Part shown: positions 23,852 to 32,002 of the stretch, one piece after another
Numbering within the stretch: the stretch's first letter is position 1
Layout of the letters: every line of letters begins with the position of its first letter
DNA from: Pigmentiphaga litoralis
Lineage (GTDB): Bacteria > Pseudomonadota > Gammaproteobacteria > Burkholderiales > Burkholderiaceae_B
Length of the DNA: 64,000 nt
Reading direction: 5' to 3'
NCBI RefSeq assembly: GCF_013408655.1
Contig: NZ_JACCBP010000001.1
Coordinates: forward strand, 2,542,001-2,606,000
Notes under the pieces: model-generated
The model's input: only the letters and a program-made list of their open reading frames with translations
What the model was told of the DNA's origin: nothing
The model's database searches: none
Made by a program: the position numbers and the translations under genes

Positions 23852-25450
23852 ATGTATTTCACTTGGCAAGACATGCCCTGCACTCCTCCGGCGCAAACGG
23901 ACAGCGCGTTGGCGGAGGTCGTGATTGTGGGCGCAGGGCCCATCGGCCTCGCTACCGCCCTTGGCCTGGCGCGCCACGGTGTGCGCACCGTGGTGCTGGA
24001 AGCCCGCAATACCATTTCGCAAGGCAGCCGGGCGCTGGCGATGAACCGGCGGTCGATGCAGATCCTGGACCAGCTCGGTGTCGGCGGCCGCGTCCTGGAC
24101 AACGCATTGACCTGGTCCGCTGGCTGGACGTTCTATGACCGGCAGCAAGTGCACAGTATGGAGATTGCCCCTCCCCCACACGAAAAGCACGGTCAGACCA
24201 ACCTGCAACAGTGCTGGATGGAGCAGTTCCTGTTGGACGCATTGTTGGCCACCGGCCTGTCAGAGGCGCGGTACCAGCACCGCGTCACGCATATCCATGC
24301 GGAAGATGACGCGGTGACGCTGGCTGTTTCCACCCCGATGGGCGACTACACGCTGGATGCGCCCTGGCTGGTGGCCGCTGACGGACCGCGCGGCATGGCG
24401 CGGCGTTGCATGGGCATCGACTACGAAGGCACGTCGTATTCGCAACGGTTCGTCATCAACGACATTCTGTGCAAGGAGCCCCTGCCCGCCGGCCGCAGGC
24501 TGTTCTTCAGCCCGCCCTACTTGCCGGGCAAGACGGTGCTGATGCACAAGGCGCCGTTCGACATGTGGCGCCTCGACTTCCAGCTGATGGACGATCAGGA
24601 TGCCGAGGTGGAGATGCAGCCCGAGCGGGTGCATGCGCGCATTCGCGCGCACTTCGATCTGATGGGCATCGCGCCAAATTACGAGCTGGTGCTGACCTCT
24701 GTCTACAAAGCCAACGCGGTTTCCCTTCCGACCTACAACAGCGGCCGCGTGCTGTTCGCGGGCGACGCTGCGCACCAGGTGCCGATCTTTGGCGGACGCG
24801 GCGTGAACCACGGCTACGAAGACGCCCACAACCTTGCCTGGAAGCTCGCGCGCGTCGTCAAGGGTGAGGCCAGCCCGCAATTGCTGGACTCGTACACCCA
24901 AGAACGCCGCAGCGCACTGTTGGCGACGCTGGCCGAACTGACGCGCACCACCATTTTCATCACCACGCCTTCGGCTGGACTGGCGCTGGTGCGCGAAGCC
25001 GTGCTGTCCCTTTCCATCACCGAAAATTTCCTGGGCGATCTGTTCGACCCCTACGCCACGCCGCCTCACGAATGCACCGACAGTCCGCTCAACACCCAGG
25101 ACGCGCACGGCGACTTTCCCCCTGCGTGCCGCCCGGGCGCGCTGGCACCCGATGCGGAACTCGATCCAACCGGCGAACGCCTGTACGACAGGCTGGGCCC
25201 CCACTTCACGCTGATCGTCTTTGGCGACACGGTCCCGCCTGTTGACGCCGAAGGTATTGATGATCCGTTGCGGATCCTGACACTGCCTGTGGACAGCACC
25301 GCGGGTCGGCTATTCGCTGCACGCCCCGGCACCTGTTACCTGATACGCCCCGACAACCGCGTAGCCGCGCGCTGGCGCCACGCCACGGCCGGCCAGGTCA
25401 ATGCGGCGTTGGATGTGGCGGCGTGCGCCCGCAGCAAGGAGATGCAATGA
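23852..25450 (+). CDS. FAD-dependent aromatic hydroxylase (MhpA-like)
   Basis: A 532-residue class A flavoprotein monooxygenase. The FAD dinucleotide fold is at residues about 22-50 (VVIVGAGPIGLATALGLARHG), a DG-type NADPH/FAD motif at VAADGPRGMAR, and the second FAD motif at RVLFAGDAAHQVPIFGGRGVNHGYED. These are the marks of MhpA/PheA/TfdB-type hydroxylases; the C-terminal thioredoxin-like domain is short. It probably hydroxylates a phenolic ring using NAD(P)H and O2. Its stop overlaps the start of the small DUF2783 gene (ATGA), tying the two together. Confidence 0.87.
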   Translation: MYFTWQDMPCTPPAQTDSALAEVVIVGAGPIGLATALGLARHGVRTVVLEARNTISQGSRALAMNRRSMQILDQLGVGGRVLDNALTWSAGWTFYDRQQVHSMEIAPPPHEKHGQTNLQQCWMEQFLLDALLATGLSEARYQHRVTHIHAEDDAVTLAVSTPMGDYTLDAPWLVAADGPRGMARRCMGIDYEGTSYSQRFVINDILCKEPLPAGRRLFFSPPYLPGKTVLMHKAPFDMWRLDFQLMDDQDAEVEMQPERVHARIRAHFDLMGIAPNYELVLTSVYKANAVSLPTYNSGRVLFAGDAAHQVPIFGGRGVNHGYEDAHNLAWKLARVVKGEASPQLLDSYTQERRSALLATLAELTRTTIFITTPSAGLALVREAVLSLSITENFLGDLFDPYATPPHECTDSPLNTQDAHGDFPPACRPGALAPDAELDPTGERLYDRLGPHFTLIVFGDTVPPVDAEGIDDPLRILTLPVDSTAGRLFAARPGTCYLIRPDNRVAARWRHATAGQVNAALDVAACARSKEMQ

Positions 25451-25647
25451 ACACCCCGACCCACAACCGGAACGCCGCCGCCTTTGCCGAAAGCGATTTC
25501 ATTGACCTTGCCGCGGCCATCGACCAGGTGCCCGCAGCGCAGCGCGAACTGTTCCTGACCAAGCTTGTAATCCTTCTGGCAGCAGGCGCCCCACCTGGCG
25601 AGTTGTCCGAACGCATCGAACGTGCGCGCAAGCACCTTCCCGCCTGA
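25447..25647 (+). CDS. DUF2783-like small protein
   Basis: A 66-residue acidic, largely helical protein with the segment SDFIDLAAAIDQVPAAQRELF and no membrane or signal features. DUF2783 proteins are known as short partners encoded directly after MhpA-type flavin hydroxylases, and this one overlaps the hydroxylase stop by four bases. It may be a regulatory or stabilising subunit (inference); no function is established. Family assignment rests on length, pattern and position. Confidence 0.65.
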   Translation: MNTPTHNRNAAAFAESDFIDLAAAIDQVPAAQRELFLTKLVILLAAGAPPGELSERIERARKHLPA

Positions 25648-25691
25648 CCTCGGCCTGCTCTGCCTCATGACAATAAATACGGAGACACCCC

Positions 25692-26678
25692 ATGACGACC
25701 CCGGATATCTCGCGCGTTGCCGGCGCAACCCTGCTGACGTTGGCCTGCGTGGCGAGCGTTTCGGCGCAGACCGCGCCCGACATGAACTATCCCGCCCGGC
25801 CCGTGCGCATCATCGTGCCCTTGGCGGCGGGTGGACCGGTTGACCTCGTTGCGCGGCGTGTGGGCGATCGCCTGTCGAAACAGCTCGGACAGCCAGTGAC
25901 GGTCGAAAACCGGGCCGGGGGCAACGGCATCATCGGCGCAACCGGCTGCAAGTCGGCGCAGCCCGACGGACACACACTCTGCATCCTGCTGAGCGACACC
26001 GTCGTCATCAATCCCGCGATCTACAAGAAGTTGCCGTATGCGGTGACTGACTTTGCGCCGATTTCCGAGATCAGCCGCATCGACACGGCCGTGGTCGTCA
26101 CCACCGCCCTGCCCGTTCGTACCCTGCAGGAACTGGTGCAATACGACCGCGCCCACCCTGGCACGCTGAACTGGGGGCACTTCGGCATCGGCAGTTCGTC
26201 GCATCTGTTCATGGCCCAGGTCAACGACAAGCTCGGTTCGCGCATCGTTGATGTGCCCTACCAGGGCGGCAGCCTGGTGCTGAATGCCATGCTTGGCAAC
26301 CAGGTGCAGGTGTCGAGCCTGTCGTATTCGCTGGTGGCGCAATACATCGATTCGGGCAAGCTGCGCGCCCTTGCCGTGCTGGGCGATGTGGCATCGCCGC
26401 GATTCCCGGGTGTGCCCTTGTTGAAAGACCAGGGCCTGGGCACCGCGCGCAACGCCTGGGTGGGCCTGTTCGCGCCGACCGGGACATCGCCGGCCATCAT
26501 CGCCAGGCTGTTCAACGAGATCAAGACCATCACGTCAGACACCGAATTCCAGAAAGCGCTGGGCGCCCAGGGCCTGGCGGTGACGGGCCGCAGCCCTGAA
26601 GCCACGGCGGCCGTCATCAAAGCCGAAGGAAAGGACTGGCAGGAGGTGGCGGCGTCGGCCAAAGTCAGCCTGGACTGA
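25692..26678 (+). CDS. Bug-family solute receptor 2 of the cupin operon
   Basis: A 328-residue exported receptor: signal peptide ending ASVSAQ (about 26), RIIVPLAAGGPVDLVARR and the pocket loop VENRAGGNGIIG. It has two cysteines flanking the next loop (GCKSAQPDGHTLC), a possible disulphide also seen in receptor 3. It is the last gene of the cupin-hydrolase-hydroxylase operon, 44 bases after the DUF2783 gene, so its ligand may be the substrate or a precursor of that pathway. It converges on receptor 3 with 17 bases between stops. Confidence 0.87.
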   Translation: MTTPDISRVAGATLLTLACVASVSAQTAPDMNYPARPVRIIVPLAAGGPVDLVARRVGDRLSKQLGQPVTVENRAGGNGIIGATGCKSAQPDGHTLCILLSDTVVINPAIYKKLPYAVTDFAPISEISRIDTAVVVTTALPVRTLQELVQYDRAHPGTLNWGHFGIGSSSHLFMAQVNDKLGSRIVDVPYQGGSLVLNAMLGNQVQVSSLSYSLVAQYIDSGKLRALAVLGDVASPRFPGVPLLKDQGLGTARNAWVGLFAPTGTSPAIIARLFNEIKTITSDTEFQKALGAQGLAVTGRSPEATAAVIKAEGKDWQEVAASAKVSLD

Positions 26679-26695
26679 TGGCCGCCGCCGTCGTC

Positions 26696-27691
26696 CTAGT
26701 CGATCTTGACGCCGATCTCCTGGATCAGTGAGTGCCACAGCGCGCGATCCTTGGTCATGGCATCGCCGAACTGTGCCGCGTCCTGATTCCGTGTGCGCAT
26801 GGCCAGGGTAGACAACTGCTCTTGCAACGACGGCTCTTTCATGGCTTCGCGGATCTGGCTGTTCAACTTGTCGATGACTGGCCGCGGCGTGTGGGCGGGA
26901 GCCACCAGACCGAACCACACGCGGCCCTGGAAGGGTTCGAAACCCAGCGGCGGAGCCACCTCGTCAATGGTGGGCACGTCGGGCAGCTGCGGAGAACGGG
27001 ACGCCGCAAAAACGGCAAGCGGCGTTGCCGCGCCCGACTTGATCTGGGCCAAAATGCCAGGGTTGCCTACCGAAACATACATAAGCTGGATGTCGCCCCC
27101 GGTAAACGCTTGCTGGATAGGCGGAAACCCATTGAAGGGGACGTGCAGCAGGTCGACGTTCGCGCGCCGCTTGAGCCATTCCATGGTGATGTGCGTATCG
27201 GACCCGATGCCGAAGGTTCCGAAAGCGACCTTGCCTGCATGCTGCTTCGCATAGGTCACCAGGTCGCTCAGGCTCTTGACGCCCAGCTTGGGCGATGCCA
27301 GCAAGATCATGTCGGGATCGACCAGCGGTGCAACGGGAGAGAAGTCAGTGCGCGCGTTGTAGGGAAGCTTTTCGTAAACGGAAGGGTTGATGGACAGCGA
27401 ACTGCTGGTCACCATGCACAGCGTATAGCCGTCCGCCGGCGCCTTCGCACAGACGTCGGTGCCAATCATGGTGTTGGCGCCGGGTTTGTTCTCGACGTAG
27501 AAGGTCTGGCCGTTCATCCTGGTCAACGACTGCGCCAGCAAACGTGACACCACGTCCGCCGCGCCGCCGACAATCAGGGGCACGACCACACGAACGGGCC
27601 GGGCGGGATACGCAGAAGATTGGGCTTGCACCGGATGGGTGAAAGAAGCTGCCAGGGCAAGCAAGGCAGGAAAGACTGGGGAACGTAGCAC
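26696..27691 (-). CDS. Bug-family solute receptor 3
   Basis: A 331-residue receptor with a signal peptide (LLALAASFTHPVQAQ), VRVVVPLIVGGAADVVSRLL and VENKPGANTMIG. The Cys pair VCAKAPADGYTLC parallels receptor 2, although the two genes face each other, so they may stem from an old duplication or share a subgroup. It is divergent from a LysR gene 203 bases away, the usual Bug/LysR arrangement, and so probably regulated by it. No transporter partner is adjacent. Confidence 0.87.
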   Translation of the reverse strand: MLRSPVFPALLALAASFTHPVQAQSSAYPARPVRVVVPLIVGGAADVVSRLLAQSLTRMNGQTFYVENKPGANTMIGTDVCAKAPADGYTLCMVTSSSLSINPSVYEKLPYNARTDFSPVAPLVDPDMILLASPKLGVKSLSDLVTYAKQHAGKVAFGTFGIGSDTHITMEWLKRRANVDLLHVPFNGFPPIQQAFTGGDIQLMYVSVGNPGILAQIKSGAATPLAVFAASRSPQLPDVPTIDEVAPPLGFEPFQGRVWFGLVAPAHTPRPVIDKLNSQIREAMKEPSLQEQLSTLAMRTRNQDAAQFGDAMTKDRALWHSLIQEIGVKID

Positions 27692-27894
27692 GGCATGTCT
27701 CCGTAGGATGCGGGTGCGGCGTGAGCGGCATCCGGCTGGCGCAGCCGTCTGATCGTTGCGGCTGTTTCACAGGCTGAAGCCTGGCCAAGCTCGCCCAGCT
27801 TAGGGGCCATTGGCCGGCGTGAATACTCGAAGATCGTTATGGCGGTTCAATACGAAGCGTTGAAGACCCGCTGTCCCAGCAGAAGAGGAAGCAT

Positions 27895-28815
27895 ATGGAC
27901 TTGCACCTGATCGAATGCCTGATGCGAGTCATCGAGGCGGGCAGCATCAACCGGGCGGCCGGGGAACTCGGGCTCACGCAGCCAGCACTTTCCAGGCGCA
28001 TCGACATGCTGGAGCATGACCTGGGCATGCCCTTGCTCGTGCGCAAGCCCCGCGGCGTGGCGCTGACGCCCGCCGGCGAACTTCTGATGGAGCACGCCAG
28101 GCCCCTGCTGCGTCAGGCGGAAATCCTGCGTGATGCCATGGGCCAGCGCGTGCGCTCCCACGTCTCCATCGGCTTGCCGTTTTCGCTGCATCACATCGTC
28201 ACGGTGCCATTCACCGTCAGGGAACTGAAAGCCAGCTCACCGATGTCCTTGCGCGTCTATGAAGGCTTCGTCCACCACCTGCATCAGTGGATGTCGCAAG
28301 GCGTGATCGACGTCGGCGTCATGGAATACCGCGGCGTTCACGACACGGACCAGCACTGGGGGCCGGTGATCCGGGAGCCTTTGCTGCTGGTGGGATGCCA
28401 GCGCGACGATCTGGACCTTGGCGGCGAAGTGCGTCCCGAACAACTGGAACGTATCAGGATGATCTTGCCGGGGCGCCCGAACATTATTCGGCACGCGCTG
28501 GATGACCACCTGAATCGCCGGGGGCTCCGGCTGACGGATGTGATCGACGTCGAAACCGTTCCCTTGTGCCTGTCCCTCGCAGCAGAAGGTCTGGGCCACA
28601 CCGTGATGCCCTACTCTGCCTTCCACAAGCAATACGCCGCGGGACGCCTGCACGCCGTGCCCATCCGCAACCTGTACGTGTCCTGGGCTGTTTATGTGCA
28701 TGAGGCCCGGCGGCACGTGGATGGCGTGAGCCGGATAGCCAACCGGCTGCGTGAGTTCATGGTGGCAAGGGTGCACGATGGACAGTGGCAGATGGCGCAG
28801 GCCATCAACACCTGA
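27895..28815 (+). CDS. LysR-type regulator, divergent from Bug receptor 3
   Basis: A 306-residue LTTR. The helix-turn-helix occupies residues about 1-60 (CLMRVIEAGSINRAAGELGLTQPALSRRI). The effector domain begins VSIGLPFSLHHIV, in the CysB-like branch of aromatic-acid regulators. AGAGGAAG precedes the ATG. The 203-base intergenic region contains TTCAA-N9-TTGAA (27846-27864) just before the start and a GC-rich GGATGC...GCATCC dyad (27706-27733) near the receptor start; either could be a binding site. Effector unknown. Confidence 0.87.
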   Translation: MDLHLIECLMRVIEAGSINRAAGELGLTQPALSRRIDMLEHDLGMPLLVRKPRGVALTPAGELLMEHARPLLRQAEILRDAMGQRVRSHVSIGLPFSLHHIVTVPFTVRELKASSPMSLRVYEGFVHHLHQWMSQGVIDVGVMEYRGVHDTDQHWGPVIREPLLLVGCQRDDLDLGGEVRPEQLERIRMILPGRPNIIRHALDDHLNRRGLRLTDVIDVETVPLCLSLAAEGLGHTVMPYSAFHKQYAAGRLHAVPIRNLYVSWAVYVHEARRHVDGVSRIANRLREFMVARVHDGQWQMAQAINT

Positions 28816-28825
28816 CGCCCGGCGG

Positions 28826-29239
28826 CTAACCCTTGCGGCGCGGATCGTCCAACAGGCGTTTTCCGCGCACCATCAGCGACGCGAACCGCCCGAGCTTGAA
28901 CACCGGATACGACAGGCGCGCAGCGATCGGGTGCGACAGGGCCAGCCGGTTGAACGTGCTGAACAGCGTGTCGGTGCTGGACCAGGCGGCAAGCATGCGC
29001 GTGGCGTCATGGCCATGAAAAACGCGGCCTTGGTACACGAACAGCATGCCCTCGTTCAGGTCGTACCCCTGCCGCCAGTAGTCCGCGACGCGCGGATCGT
29101 CGGATCGGGCGTCCAACAATTCGACCGGCCCCACCGATGCCTTCAGGCGCACCAGCGCGGCATAGTTCTGGCAAAAGAAACAATCGCCGTCGTATACGAC
29201 GAGTGCCGATCCCTGCTTGGGCTGGCCTGTTGAAGGCAT
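28826..29239 (-). CDS. DCC-family (DUF393) thiol-disulphide oxidoreductase-like protein
   Basis: A 137-residue protein with VVYDGDCFFCQNYAALV near the N-terminus, the D-x-x-C-x-x-C motif after which the DCC family is named, followed by VELLDARSDD and HGHDATRMLA. A thioredoxin-like fold is expected, function undetermined. The ATG at 29239 has AGGAAC upstream; an alternative ATG at 29254 is in frame. The gene overlaps the NAD(P)-binding protein gene by about 97 bases in another frame, an unusually long overlap. Confidence 0.75.
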   Translation of the reverse strand: MPSTGQPKQGSALVVYDGDCFFCQNYAALVRLKASVGPVELLDARSDDPRVADYWRQGYDLNEGMLFVYQGRVFHGHDATRMLAAWSSTDTLFSTFNRLALSHPIAARLSYPVFKLGRFASLMVRGKRLLDDPRRKG

Positions 29240-30048
29240 GACTTGTTCCTGCATGGCAGATTCCGCTGGGCGCGCCGTTCCCGAGCGGCGCAAGGACTCC
29301 CCGACATGTTAATCGCGCGGACCAGCCGCACGCCCCACTCCTCGTCCGGATTGGTGGTGCCGTCGCCCAGCCGTTCTTGCATGACGGCAACGCCCAGGTC
29401 GCGGCGCTTGGGCAGCCGTTCACGTTCGGCTCGATTCAGCGCGTCGGCGATCTCGTCGTACGTCAAGTCGGTGCAATAGACCGGTGCCCCCGGCTGTTGG
29501 CGCCACGAGTCGGCCAGCGAGCCAGCATCGAAGGCATCCAGCCCCGTATCGTTGACCAGGGCCATGGCAACCTTTCGATCCTGATCCCGATCTGCCGCCA
29601 CCGGAATGGCGATCCGGTCGGCGGCGCCGGCGGGCTTGGCTTTCCTGGCCAGCGACGCCGAGCCGATGGCATTCCAGGCCTTGGCGATCGGGCGGCCAAG
29701 CTGTTCGGCCACCCACAGACTCTCGACCTGGCCGTTTTCAATGGCTTCGATCTTGTCGTCGCGGAAAGGGTAATAGTTCGAGGTATCGATCACGACCGTT
29801 TCCGCCGGCAGGCGCGCGACCAGGGGGGCGATGCCGGGAATGCGGTTCAGCGGGATGGACAGGATGACGGCATCCACAGCGATCAAAGCGTCTTCCGTCG
29901 TGACGGCCTGTGCACCCGCGGAAAGCAGGTCGGCGTCGATGGTTTCCGGGCCGCGCGAATTGGCGACCTTGACGTCATGTCCGGCCTCGCTCAACCGGGT
30001 GACCAGCGTCTTGCCAATATTCCCTGTCCCCAAAATTCCGATTTTCAT
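29143..30048 (-). CDS. NAD(P)-binding oxidoreductase (F420/NADP-reductase-like fold)
   Basis: Begins MKIGILGTGNIGKTLVTRL, a dinucleotide-binding GTGNIG motif with a basic second strand (VANSRG) suggesting NADP, then VVIDTSNYYP. The expected family length is about 240-250 residues and similarity ends near VRLVRAINMSG. The open frame continues about 50 further residues (rich in Arg, Ser and Cys) into the DCC-family gene, so the stop of the original gene seems to have been lost by a point change or frameshift. Function: probably an oxidoreductase on a small metabolite. Divergent from an HxlR regulator that likely controls it. Confidence 0.75.
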   Translation of the reverse strand: MKIGILGTGNIGKTLVTRLSEAGHDVKVANSRGPETIDADLLSAGAQAVTTEDALIAVDAVILSIPLNRIPGIAPLVARLPAETVVIDTSNYYPFRDDKIEAIENGQVESLWVAEQLGRPIAKAWNAIGSASLARKAKPAGAADRIAIPVAADRDQDRKVAMALVNDTGLDAFDAGSLADSWRQQPGAPVYCTDLTYDEIADALNRAERERLPKRRDLGVAVMQERLGDGTTNPDEEWGVRLVRAINMSGSPCAARERRAQRNLPCRNKSCLQQASPSRDRHSSYTTAIVSFARTMPRWCA

Positions 30049-30113
30049 GCGTTTCCCCTAGTGATGTGTCTGCTTGGTCGTTAGAATATGAGGCACGCCC
30101 CCATAACGACAAG

Positions 30114-30133
30114 TACCCACCAAAAAGTGGGTA
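30114..30133. promoter_or_regulatory. Inverted repeat TACCCAC-N6-GTGGGTA, candidate HxlR operator
   Basis: Perfect 7-base arms separated by CAAAAA, located 21 bases before the HxlR start at 30154 and 66 bases before the divergent NAD(P)-binding gene. Location and symmetry fit a site for the adjacent HxlR-type dimer. Confidence 0.6.
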
Positions 30134-30153
30134 AGCCACCAAAAGGTATGTTC

Positions 30154-30531
30154 ATGACCGATCGGGATTGGCGATGTGACGATCCACAGCAGCAACTGGT
30201 GTGGGCCGCGGCAACAAGCGACGCGTTACGTGTGCTTGAAGGCAAATGGAAGATCGTCATCATCGTCCAGCTGTTCGCAGCCAAGCAGCCGCTCCGGTTT
30301 TCGGAACTGGAGCGGCGCGTCGAAGGCGTGAATCAGAAAATGCTGACCCAGCAACTCAAGGAGCTGGAGAAGGACGGGATCGTGACGCGAACGGTCTATC
30401 CGCAGGTGCCGCCGCGCGTCGAATACGCGCTGAGCGACATGGGTCTGGCTCTGGGGCCCTGCATAGAAAAATTGATCGACTGGACGTTCATGCGGCGGGA
30501 CGCGCTGGAGGCTGCCGGGGCGGCTGAGTGA
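30154..30531 (+). CDS. HxlR-family transcriptional regulator
   Basis: A 125-residue winged-helix regulator: VLEGKWKIVIIVQLF, LRFSELERRVEGVNQKMLTQQLKELEKDGIV and the wing VYPQVPPRVEYALS are the family signature. The usual N-terminal redox Cys may be that in WRCDD (about residue 7). The ATG at 30154 is spaced correctly after AAAGGT; ATGs at 30088 and 30148 are possible but would place the inverted repeat inside the gene. It is divergent from the NAD(P)-binding oxidoreductase, a common HxlR arrangement for quinone or carbonyl stress. Confidence 0.87.
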   Translation: MTDRDWRCDDPQQQLVWAAATSDALRVLEGKWKIVIIVQLFAAKQPLRFSELERRVEGVNQKMLTQQLKELEKDGIVTRTVYPQVPPRVEYALSDMGLALGPCIEKLIDWTFMRRDALEAAGAAE

Positions 30532-30551
30532 CTGGCGGGCGGCGGCAGTCG

Positions 30552-31937
30552 TCAGATCGCGCGGCGTCCAGCTTGATGCAATGGCGGTTCGGCCGCCGGA
30601 CCTGAATTTCGTCGTTGCACCGCGTAGTGAAGCAGCACCACGGTCACTGCCGCAAGGGCAAAGGCTGCTGCGTAAAGCGTATAGATCTGGTCAGGCCGCC
30701 ATGTGGCATCTACCAGCGGCCCAGCCGCAAGCGGGGCGAGGATCGACCCCAAGCGGCCCATCCCTATCCCCCAGCCCAGGCCGGTCACGCGGTGCGACGG
30801 CTCATACACCATCGGTGTCGTGGAGAACATTCCGGCCACGCATCCGTTGACGAATACGCCCAAAAAGAACGCCAAGGTCAGCGTTTGACCGACTTCACCC
30901 GCCAAGCTCAACAACAGACTCATCAGCAATGCGGTAGCGATCAGGTACGCGAAGTGGACCTTAAACAGCGGTAGTCTTGCTGCAAGCAGGCCCAGAAGCG
31001 CCGTGCCAATAATGCCGCCAAGATTGAGCAGCACACCGCCCGTAATACCTTGTTCATTGGTCAGACCCGTTGCGACAAGCAGGCGGGGTGACCAACTCAT
31101 CACGAAGTAAAAGCCGAACATGATGAGGAAGAAGGAAACCCAGATCAGGATGGTTGCCCGGCGCATGGCCGGCGAAAGCAGGTAGGCAATGCTGCGTCGC
31201 ATGTTCGTCCGTGCTCCCTGCCCTTCTGAAGGAAGGGTCTCAAGGGTGGGAATACCGACGCGCCGCAGAATATGGTTGATACCGGCAAGGGCACCGGCGG
31301 GACGACGGCTCAGATAAAAATCCAGCGATTCGGGGAGCCACGCAAAAAGCACAGGCAACGTTGCCAGCGTGACGATCCCGCCGTACAGGAACACGGACTG
31401 CCACCCCACGGCGCCGATGACCTTGGCCGTTGCGAGCCCACCCAACGTGGCGCCAAGCGCATAAGCGGTCGCCTGCACGCTGATAGCCAGACTGCGCCAA
31501 CGATCGGAAGCGTATTCCCCTGCAATCACATAGCTGCTGGCAAGGATTCCGCCAATGCCCAGGCCAGTAACGAACCGCAGCGCAGCAAGCTGCATGGGCG
31601 TTTGCGCCTGGCTCGAACAAATCATTCCGAATCCGACGAGGGCAACACAAAGCAGCACGACAGGGCGCCTTCCGAAGCGATCCGCCCACGGAGCGATCAA
31701 GAAGGAGCCTGCCGTCATGCCAACCAGACCCGCGCTGAGAAGGTAGCCCAGTTGCGTGCCGGTCAGGGCCCAATGGGCTGTGACGGATGCCGCAGTGAAG
31801 GCCATGACCATCACGTCGAACCCGTCAAGCATGTTGATCAGGCAGCAGAGCCCGATCGCACGCCACTGGAAAACGGTCATTGGTCTGCTGCCCATCGTCT
31901 GGGATAGCAAGGCGCTAGGGGTGTTGGCGGTAGCCAT
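30552..31937 (-). CDS. MFS aromatic-acid:H+ symporter (AAHS family)
   Basis: A 461-residue twelve-helix transporter. LINMLDGFDVMVMAF in helix 1 carries the DGFD motif needed for aromatic acid uptake in PcaK and BenK, and PWADRFGRRPVVLLC is the loop 2-3 motif of the AAHS family. The ATG at 31937 has AGGAG upstream; a start 14 codons earlier adds only polar residues. It is the last gene of the salicylate/gentisate operon and is likely the importer of salicylate or gentisate. Confidence 0.88.
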   Translation of the reverse strand: MATANTPSALLSQTMGSRPMTVFQWRAIGLCCLINMLDGFDVMVMAFTAASVTAHWALTGTQLGYLLSAGLVGMTAGSFLIAPWADRFGRRPVVLLCVALVGFGMICSSQAQTPMQLAALRFVTGLGIGGILASSYVIAGEYASDRWRSLAISVQATAYALGATLGGLATAKVIGAVGWQSVFLYGGIVTLATLPVLFAWLPESLDFYLSRRPAGALAGINHILRRVGIPTLETLPSEGQGARTNMRRSIAYLLSPAMRRATILIWVSFFLIMFGFYFVMSWSPRLLVATGLTNEQGITGGVLLNLGGIIGTALLGLLAARLPLFKVHFAYLIATALLMSLLLSLAGEVGQTLTLAFFLGVFVNGCVAGMFSTTPMVYEPSHRVTGLGWGIGMGRLGSILAPLAAGPLVDATWRPDQIYTLYAAAFALAAVTVVLLHYAVQRRNSGPAAEPPLHQAGRRAI

Positions 31938-32002
31938 GTCTATGTCTCCTTTATATTTTCTTGGTCTCGGTCCCGGCAATCTGGTCGCTTGAAGCTAGAC
32001 GT

